A DNA stretch of 64,000 nucleotides from Sarcocystis neurona (lineage: Eukaryota; Apicomplexa; Conoidasida; Eucoccidiorida; Sarcocystidae), in contig KL647290.1 in NCBI GenBank assembly GCA_000727475.1, forward strand, positions 2,318,269 through 2,382,268, in the 5' to 3' direction. The notes under the pieces are model-generated. The model did no database searches. It saw only the letters and a list, made by a program, of their open reading frames with translations, and was not told where the DNA came from. This document shows positions 33,113 through 46,429 of this stretch, in pieces (the first letter of the stretch is position 1; each line of letters starts with the position of its first letter). Both the position numbers and the translations under genes were made by a program.

Positions 33113-36100
33113 ATGGATAACAGCAACAGCGTCAAAGCGGGAACCGGCAGCAGCAGCATCAACAGCCATGCGTCACGTGGTCTACCCGCTAGCGCTAACT
33201 TTCCGCTTCATCAAACCGAAATTGCTGCCTTTCTCTTTGCGGCAGAAGAGCCTGCAACGCACTCGGCCTCTCTGGAAGCTACTGCTGCTGCAGAGCGTGC
33301 CGGTGGGACATCGTCTGCGGCTGTCGCGCACGTCTCAGAACGATGCGCAGCGTCTGCTGAAGTTGCGCTAGCAGAGGAGGAGGAACTGCAGCAAGCGACT
33401 TCCTTCCCTGCTGCAGCAGACGGCTTGACAACTTCATCCCCCCCTGTGCTGGACGCAGCAGAGAGGACGCAGCAGCGGCATGGCGCGTCTCGTCCTCCGT
33501 CGCTCTTGTGGCCGGTAGCCGTGCCACACTCACGACCCGCTGCGTCTAAGCTCTGCTGTGTTGCTGACGGTGCCTATGCCCCTCTTCCTTCGCCTGTATC
33601 GGCTGGCGCAGAAACTTCGGCGTCCCCTGCTGTTGCCTCGGGTGCTGGTTTTGCTGGCCTCGCCAGTACTGCGGCTGCACCTTCAGCTGATGCTGCGTCC
33701 TCTACAGCGGGTGCTTCTGCACCAGCGCTGTTCACCGAACCGTCGCTTCCTGCTATCACTACAGCACGCTTCGCTGCTCCTGCAGCCGCCGCGACTGCTG
33801 CTGGGAGTGCTGCTGCTCCTGTTCGCATTGCGATTCTGCCACCCAAGGCGGGGCAGGAGGAAGTGTTCCCATCGCCGTTGCTATCGCCTGGTGCTGCTCA
33901 ATCTCCCGCTACAGCGTCTCCTGGTGCTGCCACGCGCTCTCCTGGTGCTGCCACGCGCTCCCCTCGTACCGCACGTTCTCCCGTTGCTGCTGTGCGCTGT
34001 CCTATTGGTGCTGCTGTGACCTCTTCTGGCGATTCGGCGACTGCTCCTTCTCCTCAGATGCCCAGCCGCTGTTATTCGCTGTTTCCACCACCAAGCACCA
34101 TGGGCGCATCCGCTCAGCTCTCTCCAGCACAGACGACGATGAGCCGCAGCCCCATCTCTAGTCGGTCCCCTGGTATGCAGACACCCCAGCAGCAGCAGGA
34201 GCAGAAGCAGGAGAAGCAGCAGCAGGAGCTGTGGCAATCGCAACAGGAACAGCGTCGTGAACCGGAGCAGCTGCTGGTGGAGCACGTGCTCCAGCAGCAG
34301 CGCTCAGCTGCACTGCAGGACGGTGTCACTGGTCCTCCTGCGGAGCCTGCTGCTGCCTGCGTAGCAGAGGACGTGGGGTCCCCTAGAGAGGAGCAGCAAC
34401 TGCAGCAGCAGTTGCAGCAGCTGCATCACAGCCTGCTGGCGCAGCTGTCAGCGTCTTCCGCTACTGCCGTTGCGGAACCCGCTGTGCTAGGAGATACTTC
34501 TGAGGCGACGACGGCCGTAGCTGGGCTGTGTGACACCGCTGCTGCTGACGATGCTCTTGATGCGGCTGCTGCGGACACGGCTGCTACGCACCCAGCTGCA
34601 TCTGCTCCCCGGGCAACCGCTGCTGCCGTTACCGCAGTGAAGAGACCGTTTGGTGCAGAGGGTAGGGAGCACCTCGAGAGGGAGGAGGAGGAGGAAGAGC
34701 CAGGTAGTGTGCAGCAGCGGCAACAGCGGGCCAGTAGTGGCAGCACCACTGCGGTTACTGCTTGCGGCACTGGTGCGGCCGGTAGTGCAGCGAGTGCAGT
34801 CGCTGCCTCGACTGCCAGCGGCGTGTCGTTAGTGACGTCAGACGCTCTGTTGTTTCCCACGTTGGACCCGCATCAACAGCAGCAGCGACAGCAGAAGTGG
34901 CAACAACATGAAGAACGGGGGCAGCAGCAGGAAGAAGAGGCGAAGTATAAGCAGGAAGAATACTACCCGGCGCTGTTTCGATCGCTGTCAGCAGCCTCAC
35001 TCCCCCCCCTTGAAACGTTGTGTAAGGACGAGGCCGCAGAAAACAAAAGCAGCAGCGACATCGTAGACAGTAGCCCTGGACCAAACTTATGCAGCAGGAT
35101 GAACGTCGACTGTGAACTGCGGGTGGGTGAACTGCCCGCTCCTTCAGGTTGCTCAGGAACAACACCAGTCACAGCAGAGAGAGAAACAACAGCTGGAACA
35201 GGGGCTGCAGCAGGGTGTGCGGCAGGCGCACGCTTTGTTTCGGCGTTTCCACCGCCTCCACAGCATCGGTGGCAGCAGGAGATGAGGCGGAACAGCAAAT
35301 TTGACGGGCAGCGACTCGAGAAGAAGCGCCACTCCGTAGCAGGGGCTTTGGTGGGAAAAACAGCTGAAGCTGCGGTCGCGGCAGCAGCAGCAGCAGCCGC
35401 TTCGAGGGAGTGGAGAAAAGAGGTTGGACTGGACACCGCTGCTACTTGCTGCAGCGGCTCTTACCACAGTAGTGGGATTAAGAGCGGCCGCGAATACGCA
35501 AGCAGCTCAAGTAGCGGAAGCAGCAACTACAGCGGCCGCATGACGTTTGGGGAGTGCGGCCACAGCGTCACCGCACACGGCTACCAGGGCTTCGAGAGGT
35601 CCAGGAACAGCAGGAGCTACGCGGACTTCCGCGCTATCGCCAGCTCCAACAGCGGCTTCTCGAAACTCGCCAATGACAGCAACAGCATTAGCAAACGAGC
35701 AGAACAGCCAGAGGAGGAGCCGCGCTGCTGCACCGGCGGCTGGAGTCCAGCGCGCATGGCAGAAACCGACAACCGTCAACACCGAAAAAATTCCGCAGCG
35801 GCAATCAACGAGAATGACCGCGCGGCTCTGGTGAGAAGAACTACAAGGCGACCCACAAGCGTACGAGGAGGACCCTTTGCATACCGTAACACAGAGAAAA
35901 ATAGGACGTGCAGCAAACTTATTTAGTTGCCTCTTCAGGGGTGTTTATTTTTAGGTGTCTATGCAAGTACGTAATTGGTCGGCCTCTCTCTCTCGACATA
36001 TAGATTTATATATATACACACGTGGGCAGACACACTTGTTCTTGCTGGGCAGAAGTATACTTAACAGCGAATTTATATATATGTGTTTACATGTGCACAG

Positions 36101-39100
36101 ATATATGCTTATATCTCCTTCGTAGGCGTAGACGGACACACATGAAGACGTCGTGTACGTAACTCTAGAGCTACCCACTTCTGTGCGCGTATAGATCCAT
36201 GCCTGATCATCGTTGTAGAAAATGCACTTGCGTGTCCATATTGACGTCTTCAAAATAATGTCCTTGACCCACAGATGGGCCTACATGAGTATACCTCTTA
36301 TATAGCGGTACACTAACATACAACCGTATACCACTACTACCGACACATAGGTGTCCAGCTACAGCGTGTAGGCTTCCGTAGGTGGGCATACGGGTACTTG
36401 TATGGCTCTCAGTACATGTACACGCGCACATCCATGTAACATAGAATTCTATATACGTATATATCCCTGCAGCTGTGTACGCATGGTATCCCTACATCTA
36501 TATATACATATATGTATATATGTGTATATGTACAGATCTGTATACACATGGTTATACGCAACTTTGAAAGCGAATAAGCGTGACTACATCCTGCGTGTAG
36601 AGCTGTCGAGGAACACAGTGCTCGCAGGGCCTATAAACTCGCCGTGTACGCACGAGACGTATCTATTATAGCATGTAAACGTTGAAGTGATTCTAAGAGC
36701 TTACTGCCGGCGCAGCTGCGGAAAGTGTTTGTAGGAGTGTGGCGGACGTTTGGTGCTTGGTGCGTAGTATCAATGTTTACGCATGTGTTGCGCGATGCCG
36801 CCCGTCGTCTCACTGGCCGACGTCTCTGGTGCTGCTGACTGCGGAGACAGTATTTAGTGCCGGCGACTCGTCTCTCCACGCGGCTGACTGCTGGGCCAGC
36901 AGAAAGTTTCGTGCACCTGAAAGTACACACAGACACGAAGACGTACGTAGGCGGATGCGGAGATCCGCGGATAGGCAGATTTAAAGTGATATCGGCCGGT
37001 AGGTATACGTAGACGTGAATTAAGGAATGGGGGATAAGTAGATAGATATTCATCTTTTAATATACTGCAGCCCGCTGCTGGCTTCCGTACTGCCCGAACA
37101 CAGAACAAGTTTCTGAAGTGGGTAGGCGCGTACACGCACGTGTATAGTGATACATCGAGATCAAAGTAGCTGCAGACGTAAAGCTATATGTGCGTACGGA
37201 GTATAGCTATACAGACGTATATATTGTAGACCTGAAGCTACATACGTATATGTATACATCCGTACAGTGGGTTAGAAAGGTAGCCGAGGGTATACGCGTA
37301 GATAGCTACAGATGTATCTCTATTTCGTCAAAGTTCCTTTCCTCGTAGGGCTTTGACTGTGAGTTCGTCTGGCGTTACACCGAAACGTAGGGGCTTTCGA
37401 TATTCAAGAGAGCATGCATCAGGAAATGACGTCGGGGCTCCCTATATGTGTTTTTGTAGCTGCTGTCCGCTTTGTCCTATTTTTTTTTAGCGCGCGGCAC
37501 TGCTGGCCCGGCAAGACTATTTGCAGCGCTTCTTGCAGGCGACGCAGCAGGCACTTTCGGCACTTGAAGGCGACAGCGAGGGAGCAGTGAATACGGGCCA
37601 GCTGCTGAGTGCGTTGAGCCCCCCGGCTTCCTTACAAAGCTCGAATACTGGCGGCTCTTGCATCCTAGGCGGCACCGCGGCTGCGTGCTGCACGCCTCTA
37701 TCTCCTGAAGCAGCCGTGTCGCCGACTCACGATCTCCCCGCTGCGTTTGTGCCTACCAGAGGCGAGCAGCCGCACCAGCAAAAGCACGTAAACCTGCTGC
37801 ACCAGCAGCCACAACGACAGCAGCAACATAGCGGAGAACCAGCTTCACGGCCGTCTCACGTTCCGGCTGCGGCGCTGCCACTTGTTGGTAGTCCGCCGCT
37901 CCCGTCTCCGGCCCGCTGCACTGCTTCTTCCCCGCATCACGTTGGAGCTGCCGGGGCAGCACCGCACGTCGTCGCTGAAACAGGGGCGGCAGCAGCAGCA
38001 GAAGAAACACCGGGAACCGGACGCGGACTAGTCGAAAGCGATGACAGGGGAAGACGTGAAGCGCGCGCACATCGTTCAAAGGATAACGGCAGCGGCGGCA
38101 GGGCAGTGACAGCTGGGGGCAACGCGAATACGATACCGCCCAGCGACGCAAATGAGGCTGCTGCGGCAGCTGCTGCGACTGTTGCTGCCAAGGTAATATA
38201 GCAGGGCAGCAATTCAGGGTGACACCTCGTGCGTCTCGCCGCATCCGTCTACGTGACGCGAGTCTTCCGGACACGTGCGAGGGGGTGCGGTCGTCGTTGT
38301 CGTGGTGGGATAAGTGAGAGCAAGCAGAGGGACACTTGTTCGAGAAATCCAAGACTCTCCTACGTCGTAGAAGGTCATGAATAGGTCTTCAAAATGGCTT
38401 TGACACTGGCACAGCAGGGGTGGGAATTTACACCTGACGCGGGCAGGGAGTAGTCGGTGGACAGTAGTGCTACCGCTAGTCGTGGGAATGTTGATCCGAC
38501 CGCTGGAGAAGGGATAACCCTGGCAGGTAGAGGAAGGGAGAAGCTGCGAAAAAAGAAGCAGGCGTGAATGCAGGGATGTACTACAGCATTTGTTGACTGC
38601 CCGAGACACTGTAAGCACGGTCAAGCGCCGGAAAAGGCTGAAACTGGTCAGGAATGGACGAGCAGCAGGAGAGTGTGTGTTTGCCAAAGTTAGGGGCGGA
38701 TGGTGGACTCTGTGCGGGTACGAAGAGCTTTTACAGAAGTGATAACGTCTAATGGAAACAACAAATGATACTGCAGTAGTAGCGGTAAACGTGACCGCTG
38801 GGGCGTCAGCGGGATAGTGGTCGTGTTAGTAAAGCGTGCTTTATGAGGAGGAACTGCAGCAGCAGGGGCAGTAGTAGCAATGCAAATACTTTTCGGACAC
38901 GACTGGGTATGAGGGTAGCAAGGCGGGCATCAAGAGCGGTCCGAGACACAGGTGCTTCCAGTAAAGCAGGAGGACGAAGGAAGCGCGAAGGTGGACACAA
39001 GAAATGCGGAGGAGGCGATGCTGCAGCAGAAACACGTGTGGGTCACAACTCTTGTCCGTATTGTTCGGTAGAGTGTATATCTCATTCGGCGTGGGTGTTT

Positions 39101-39572
39101 GTTTTCCTTGATGGTCTTTCAGGCAATGGTGGCTGCTGCAGCCTCTTTGCTAGAACAGCAGCGGCAGCAAGCCCAACAGCAGGCACCGCAGCAGCAGGGG
39201 ACACAACAGGAACACGCGCAACGTCAGCACCAGCACCTCGAGCAGAGCCGAGAGCACCAGCGCCTGCCAGCGCTGGGGACGGCCATGGCGTCTCGTGAAG
39301 GAGAGGCCGAAGCAGAGCAACTGCAACTGCTCTCTCGTGTTGCCCACCTGTCGCGTGTACCAGCAAGCGAAGGAGGCACCATGACCCGCTGCGTGCCGAC
39401 GCATGCCAGTTGTCCGGATGATAATACGACTGCCGCTTCTGACGCTTCTGCTGCGTCGCCCACAGCCTTCGGCGGCCGCGGCGGCATCCGCTCGAGGACC
39501 GCACCGGCATTCTCTCTCGACGATAAAACAATGCGTGTACGTTCCTGCCTTAACACACAGCAGAGCGCATAG
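33113..39572 (+). CDS. Large protein rich in homopolymeric runs, three exons
   Basis: Exon 1, 33113-35830, starts at ACCATGG and reads 906 codons with Ala, Ser, Gln and Glu runs. It ends at a donor (GCTCTG/GTGAGA) in phase 0; read-through would stop at 35926. Exon 2, 37491-38192, follows a strong acceptor (nine Ts then AG) and begins with a helical segment AALLARQDYLQRFLQATQQA. It ends at AAG/GTAATA, phase 0. Exon 3, 39123-39572, follows TGGTCTTTCAG and begins AMVAAAASLLEQQRQQAQQQ; it stops at 39572 after APAFSLDDKTMRVRSC. Total about 1,290 residues. No known domain is visible; the non-repetitive islands are short. An alternative donor at 39534 (ATGC/GTGTAC) is phase-compatible with the next gene at 40664, so the two may be one gene. 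Confidence 0.65.
35831..37490 (+). repeat. Intron holding an AT-rich microsatellite block
   Basis: TATATA/TATATG/ACATAT runs are concentrated at about 35.99-36.10 and 36.44-36.56 kb, with related GTATAC elements at 37.14-37.32 kb. The block lies between the proposed GTGAGA donor at 35831 and the poly-T acceptor ending at 37490, which fits the window-wide pattern of AT repeats in introns. Confidence 0.6.
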
Positions 39573-40663
39573 AAGTCCTGCGTCTGTCGCAAGGACTCTG
39601 TATCCCGTGCTCATACAGCAGCCTACATATCTGCGTCGCACTTGCAGCAGGAGTTCCCGCACCTCTTACCGGTGCAGCGTCCGTCTGTACCCGTATGTTG
39701 ACGTATGTGCACGTCCTCACATGTAGTTAAACTGCTATTGGGCGCACTTCTCACTGCATCTGTGAGCACGTTTCCTGCTCCACTCTACCGTTGGCATCTG
39801 AAAGTTTTGCGCGTTGATCTACACTCTCCTGTTCACATAAACGTATTTCTGTTTGAGTATGCATACATACATAGGTGTACGTCTCTCTGCGTCCATCTGC
39901 GGACACTTACCTACACTGAGAATACATATATACATATATACTACGGCGTCAATATTCGATAGAATCGTGGGCTCAGGAACGAGCGTCTCAGGCTTGTGCA
40001 GGGCTCGTTGTATACGCGTAAGCACACTGTGCGCTTGTGGGCCTCACGGCGGCGATGGAGATGGATGAAGCGGTTTACATAGGTCTTCCAGTCTTTAGTC
40101 TTTGTCGCTTTGCTCCCGGCGCATCTGTTCTAGCGTGCTTTTCCTCCTGGGTGTCTTGCTCCGCTTTGTGTTTCACGCTGCGGCTCCACGTCAGCCAGGG
40201 TTTCGTCAGCTGCTTCGTGTTGGCGCACCTATGTCGACCGTAATTGCTACGCGTGTCTGTTGCTTCTCGTCTCGCGCTGCTGCTGCTGCGTGATGCTTCA
40301 TACTCTGACGTCGACGCTGGGTTTCTGCCGGCGTCGCTCCTGTTGCTGATGTGGGGGTCACACCCGCGCGGCTGCTGGTCGTTTCTGCTGCTGTTGCTTC
40401 AGGTGGCACGCTTGCCGCTCGCTCATTGCTGCCGCGACTGCTGCTGTTGCTCAAAGTCTCGCGCGCGTGCCCGGAAGTGCCACGGAATCTGTGTGGCTAT
40501 TTCTGCCTTCGACGAGGGCTTCTATTCGTCTCTTCTGTCTACGACTAGTTTTGTTCTGCTGCTGCTGTTCACAGCATCAGTACATATTGCTTCTCTGCAA
40601 ACATGACTGCTGCTGCGTCTGGTGTTCGTTAGGGCCTCCTTTCGTTTCTGTGTGGCGGTCAAG
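39573..40663. other. Spacer or intron between the two run-rich genes
   Basis: Contains ATACATATATACATATAT near 39.92-39.94 kb and CTG-rich sequence at 40.26-40.62 kb. If the alternative donor at 39534 is used, this is an intron; otherwise it is intergenic with the promoter of the CCCH gene. Confidence 0.4.
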
Positions 40664-43600
40664 AATGCGACTTTTCTGCCGCTGACGTCGAAGCGGCTTC
40701 GCTCTTGTATAGACACGGGGAGACAATTATGCGTGCTGCAAACACGCCGTATACTTGTAATCCTGCTGCTACCGTCGCGGCTGCTGCTGGCGAGACTCTT
40801 GCTGGGTTTGCACATACTGGAGAGTCGCCCTCCTCAAACAGTGCTGGCGGAGGGCGGCGCGAGCGGCCACGCGTTAGGTTTCGAGACCAGCGCCCGCAGG
40901 AACAGCAGGAAGATGCAAAAAAGGAGCAGCACTCTTGTCCAGAACACCAAGGGAAGATTTCTCAGCAGCAGCAGCGGCTTATCCCGGAGCAACAACAGCA
41001 AGAACAGCATGCCGCCCAGCAGCAGCACGTCTCACAGCAGCATCAGCACGTGGTGTGCCCCCTGCCGTCAAATCCAGCGGGGATGCAGCTACGGCGGATG
41101 CTACAACTGCAACCGTGCAACGAAAGCGAAACGTCAAGTCTCGTTACTGCATCCCCTGCGTCGTCTCCCCCGGGTCGGATGCCTCATGATGCCTTTCTTC
41201 ATGCCGTCGCGGCGGCAGCTGCTGCAGCAGCGGCGACAGAGAAGTACGAGCGCAGCGGTACTAGTGGCACGGGGAAGCACTACACAAATTCACCCGTTGG
41301 TGCAGCTGCGAAATACGAAGACAATCGGCTGAAAACTCTTCTTGAAGTAGAAGACGTAAACGCGCCGATGGCAGGAATATCCCATCTGTCAGCTGCTGGT
41401 GTGCATGCATGGGCTGAAGCATCAACGGGCCACCATGCAGGCGTTGTCACGTCCTCAACTCTTACACCGTGGACACCTGTCTCAATGCCACCGGAGCCGC
41501 AGCAGAGTCCGCAGCAGCAGCAGGGAGAAACTATGGGCTTCACTGCGTCAGCTGCTGTGATGAGGCCACTGCTTCATCTGACACGCCTTGATGGCAGAGC
41601 AGCGGCTCTTGAACAAGATCACCAGAACCAGCAGCTGAGAAATGTCTCCACGCTTTTCATGCGGCCCCAACGTCGCACCGCCACGCTGCCTTGCACAGCC
41701 GCTAATGTGCTCTTTCAGTCGAGTAAGACATGCAAGCACTTTTGCAGGCGCGGTACAGTCGTCGGTGGCTCGAGCAAGACGTGGGGGAGCTCGCTTGGGA
41801 AATTGGGCTTGCGTGTGCAAGTGAAAGGACAAGTCGAAGAAACATAGTGTGCAGCTTCTGACTATGCGGTTTATGGAGGGTGTCTTTAAGGCAGGCGTAA
41901 TTACGCTTAGAGAGTGCTTAGAGGTGTGCAGTGAGGAAGTACACACGCGTCACTCGCACACCACACCATACGCCCCTGTGACATAGGTGTATGTAATTCA
42001 GATCCTCTCCGTAGCAAACATGTACGAATTCTTACGTGAACCAACACAACATATGGCCGAGAGCGACGCCCGTGCAGCGAAGTGAGAGGCCTGCGCGTGT
42101 CACTTCTCTGCAGCAGCCGTGCAACGTGTCAACCTGGGGAGTAGCAGTGCTGGAGACCTGGCGGTGACGACATCCACAGGTCCTGCTCCGACGTGCGTGG
42201 CTGAGCGCAGTTCCATGTGTTTTCGTGCCTCTGTCTCCCCGTATAAGCGTAGGTTCAGGAAAATTTTTATTCGGAGACGTACGTGTGTGTACGTAGGATG
42301 CGAGCTTTGCTCAGACTTGTGGATCGTTCTTCGACCCAAAGAAGCAACAGAGGGAAGAAACACCGTTGACCGTGCCAGGAGAGGTGCTGGTATCCATGTT
42401 GCATTGCTACGGAACATACAGAGAGACGCGAAGAGCGCAACGTAAAGACACGTGAATCGACGCATACGTGTGCTTCCACAAAAATGTGTACCACAGTTAA
42501 TGGGTGTCGAATGTACACATACCTAAGAGTACATTCTGTTCACACGCACATCTCTACGCGTAATTGCTTGGACCATACAAAATTTTACCCGTAGCGTACA
42601 TAAGCTGGTCCTGTACAAGTATATGAACGCACGCGTATATACGCGCATGTTCGTCGCGTATATATATATATATACATATGTATATGTATATACGTGTGTG
42701 AATACATACATCTCACATACACCCCTGAGTATCTACGTGTAGCGCGTGAGTCTGAATGCGGTGTACGTATATGTATATATATTGTTACATACATCATACA
42801 CACGCACCTGAATATCCAGGTGTAGCGCGTGAGTGTAAATGACGACCGCGCGTGCGCTCGCAGTAGCCTCGACACCTCCACAGCCCGGAGGTCCCACGTG
42901 TAGGACGGGGTGGTCCTGAAAGTTTGTTGTGAAGGCCACATGGAACCTGTCCGCAGAGCAGCGGAGGCAGGAGTTTTTTTAGCGGAGATGACAGTGTTTA
43001 CGTGTGGAAATGCACACGCTGTGTGATATACGTACACAACAACTGGTGGAGCTCGAATGCGGCAGCATCGGCTCACATGCGGATGTGGGTTCGCACAACT
43101 CTCCAGGCACATCGTCAGACACACCCGTGTGGAGGAAGGTGTGTCTGCACGTCTTTTGTGTAGAGCCAGAGATAGGTGCAGCCGCGGTGGAGAACAGAAC
43201 TTCGATGACAGCCACCTATGCAGAAACTGTAACACTGTTGTTGTTGTATGGACGGACCGCCCTGTTCTCCTACCGTGGACGTCAGTCTGGAAAAGTAACC
43301 TGTGTTTACGGTGGTGCATTTCTAGGTAGATGGTGTGCGGAGCCATCGGTGCCCGCCTGGAAGCGTGTAGATTTTTTTCTATGTTGTGTTTGAAGACACG
43401 CAAAGCTGTGCAGGTTTTCGTGTGGACGTGCAGAGTCTTCACGTGACGGAAAAACGCGGCCACGTTACCTGTTCATTCTCTCTCGTGCGTCGTCTGTCTT
43501 TTACTTGGCGTGCTTGCATGAATATTTGTAAGAGGCGGTTTATTGCCCCGTTTACTAGCAGAGGTGTAAGTCACTCGTCTCCGTCTGTAGCACAGCGTCC

Positions 43601-46429
43601 GCTCTTTTGTGCGACGGGGTCTGCGCATTTCTGTCCCCGCCCGTGTACTAGTTCGTGGTGGACATGTCCCGTCACTCGCTGCCACACGCGCGAGTCTGCG
43701 CTGATCAGGGTACTCCGCGTGCGCTTATATACTCCTCCGTTGCTGCTCGTATAGAATCCTGCGCGAACGCGCCGCGCCTACTGCTTTTTCGTGTACGTGT
43801 CGCGTGCTTGCAGAGGAGGAAGCCGCTGGGGCAGACGTGTCTGTATATATGCGTTTGCTCTGTTGATATGTATAAATATATGCATGCATACGCGCGTGTA
43901 TATATATATATATATTGTGCATAAAAAGTGTGTGATCCACACGCCCATATACAGGTATATAACGACCGCAGCAGCACCGAGGCAGCACATATGGATATGT
44001 TCGCACGCGTGGATCTGTGCTGCTTCCTCACGTGTGTCTCTGTTGATAGTGGATGTGCAGGCGTTGTTACACCTCCAGTGCAGATGTAAACCCTGCGCCT
44101 TCTACTACAACCGCAAAGGTTGCCGCAACGGAATGAACTGCGAGTTCTGTCATCATGAGGATCACTCCAAACTCACCGTCAAGCAGTGGAAGAAGCAGCA
44201 GCACAAGCTTAGCAGGCAGGTGGGTTACACACTTGTGAAGACAGACCAGACGTGTCGGTGTGTGTACGAAGAAGCAGCGGCAGCTCAAGGCCCCCTGGGG
44301 TACGTGTCCTTAAATTTGCGGGGGGCCCCAACAGCAGGACCCACCAGGCGGACGTATGAAAAATACAGAAAGGAGGCAACCGCAGCCCGAAATCAGCAGA
44401 AAGGCAGTTGAAAGCGCAGGCGCCAGGATTGCGAAGCCGGCGGGATACGTATACCGTGTGTTCGCGTATGTATACACTGACCGTGAAAAGAAGGAGCGGT
44501 CCAAACTCTGGCAAGGGTTTCTACACATGCGCATCGGCTGACGTGCATGAATAGGCAGCAGCATAAGCACAGCAGGCGTGCCATACATCTGCGCGCATAA
44601 GTGAAGGACGATGCACAACACAGACGCTGCAGAAAGACCAGACACTCGTAGGAGCAGCAAACAGGGATTGGAGATCCAAGGGAGCTGCGGAATGCGGAGA
44701 GTTGGTAGCAACCAAGCGACCGAAGCATAAGGCAGTCTCCGGCGCCGTCTGTCTCGAGCTTTCAAATCTCTGCAAGAGTGATTTCGTAGATGCGTTGTAA
44801 TGACATAGAGAAATGTGTAGATGTATAAAGGGAGGAGAGTGGTTGAGTGTCAAAAATTGGTAAGATCTGTCGAGGGTACGTATGTCTGAGTGGACAGGCA
44901 GACTGGCGCTGATCAGCAGAAGCGTTTTTCTTCCTAGTGTGTACGTTGCGCTCTAAGCTTGCGAGAAGTCGTCTGGTTGGTGCAGATATTGAAAGAAAGT
45001 AACTGAGACGTGAAGGGCTGGCGCTAGCACTTTTTTAGCATCAGTTAGACCTACAATACGTACATGCACGTCTATGGAGGAAGGGGGAGAACGCGCATGA
45101 AGGGAAGGGGAAAAGGCACATAAAGAGAAGGGGGAAACGCACATAATGAGAAATGTTGTGCCCCTCCGCTTGCGCCTGTCAGACTGATGTCTGGTGCAAG
45201 CATCTCCTTACAGATTTCGGTAGGCAACCGTATATACGCGTGTATGTAGGTGCATGTAGGTGGTGCACACGTGCGTATCGGCCACATCTTTTTTACACCG
45301 GGTAGTGACCTCGCAGTGTCTTTTGGTTGCACGTTTTAGCTAGCGTTCGTCACGCAACGATACGCGTCTGCTGTATCTGCGTCCAGGCTAGATGTTTAAG
45401 CATAGAGGAAGAACGCGCTGTCGCGGGCGTCGCCGGCGTGAGTATGAGCACACGCAACGGTGGATCTGCTGGGTCTCTCTTCAGCGGTGCCGGACGGCAA
45501 GTTGGCGGTACCCCGCCGACACCACGGGACATACGCAACGCGACGATTCCTGCTTCTTTATCGGCCTTTCCACTCCTTTGGAAAGACGACGAGAGTGATA
45601 GGAGCAGCTGCGGCTCCGCACTGCTGCCCAGGAGTGGGGAGTGCAGCAGCAGGAGCAACTGCACGAGTCCTCTCTATGGAACAAAATCAGAGACCATCAA
45701 CACTAACAGAAGCGCCGACCAAAGTGGCACCGGCGCTCGCACCCAGCCGTCGAGTGGTCACGGGATGCAGCAAAGTAGAGTGCACCTGGAGGACTCATTT
45801 CAAGCTGATGGTGCGTAGGCAAGCACTGCCGGTGGGTGACCAGTGCGACACGGTGGGAAGTGCAAATGGAGTACACGAGAGACTAGCCCTGTCAGGAGTA
45901 GGACCTTCGCGTGTGTGTCAACGCGTAGTTGAAGTCGGGACAAGGGCGCATTCACTCCTCTCTGCATCCTGTTCTCCCCTGGTCTACGTGCAGTAGCCAC
46001 ATCTACGTGGCCATATGCGTGCCGTACAAGTTCAGACCTACGGCCTTTCTGCTGTTTTCGCGAATTTAACGTAATCTGTGGGCCACCCTGGCGCACTTTG
46101 TGCGGTGGAATACTCGCAGTATTAACTCGCGCGGAAGATGCGTGTAGCAGATTCCTGTGTAGGTTAAGGTTTCACTGATAGAACACTCCGGATTCGTGTC
46201 GTGTCTCTGTAAGAAGTCTTGTTGCTTTCGTGTGTTTCCTCCGTTGTGTTCAGCAGCGACGTCTGGTGAACCGACAGGTGTGTCAGTCAGTGGCGCAGCA
46301 CGTGGAGCACTTGCAGCAGCAGAAGGGGAACACGCAGGTGGTGCGGCTGCTGCAGTATTAGCGGCTAACGACTACGCTCGTGACAATTCGCGTCTGTTGC
46401 CGGACTTTACCGCAGGTTCTTTTGAGTGA
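40664..46429 (+). CDS. CCCH-type zinc-finger protein, four exons
   Basis: CCCH fingers usually bind RNA. Exon 1, 40664-41722, has a Gln/His-rich first half and an Ala run; the first in-frame ATG is at 40729. It ends at TCGA/GTAAGA with one base carried over. Exon 2, 44050-44219, follows TCTGTTGATAG and carries one finger, CAFYYNRKGCRNGMNCEFCH, matching C-x8-C-x5-C-x3-H, preceded by CRCKP and followed by a basic Lys/Gln stretch. This resembles the K/R-PC-A-F-hydrophobic, GC-x-NG-x-x-C layout common in apicomplexan CCCH proteins. Exon 3, 45387-45810, is Ser/Gly/Arg-rich; a less likely read-through stops at 45818. Exon 4, 46254-46429, is Ala-rich and ends LLPDFTAGSFE. Exon phases agree at every junction. 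About 590 residues, perhaps more upstream, since the 40664 border is an acceptor. Confidence 0.68.
42650..42800. repeat. TATATA/TATGTATA microsatellite in the CCCH gene intron
   Basis: Runs of TATATATATATACATATG and relatives at 42.66-42.70 and again near 42.77 kb, with two similar TGAGTATC/TGAATATCTA-GGTGTAGCGCGTGAGT blocks around 42.73 and 42.81 kb that look like a local duplication. Confidence 0.65.
43870..43925. repeat. TA microsatellite
   Basis: A short TATATATATATATA run near 43899-43915 in the first intron of the CCCH gene, about 140 bases before the zinc-finger exon. Confidence 0.8.

Noticed and set aside
42585..43463. 292-codon minus-strand open frame
   Set aside because: His/Thr/Tyr-rich translation of AT and CA microsatellite-containing intron of the CCCH gene; no protein-like segment.
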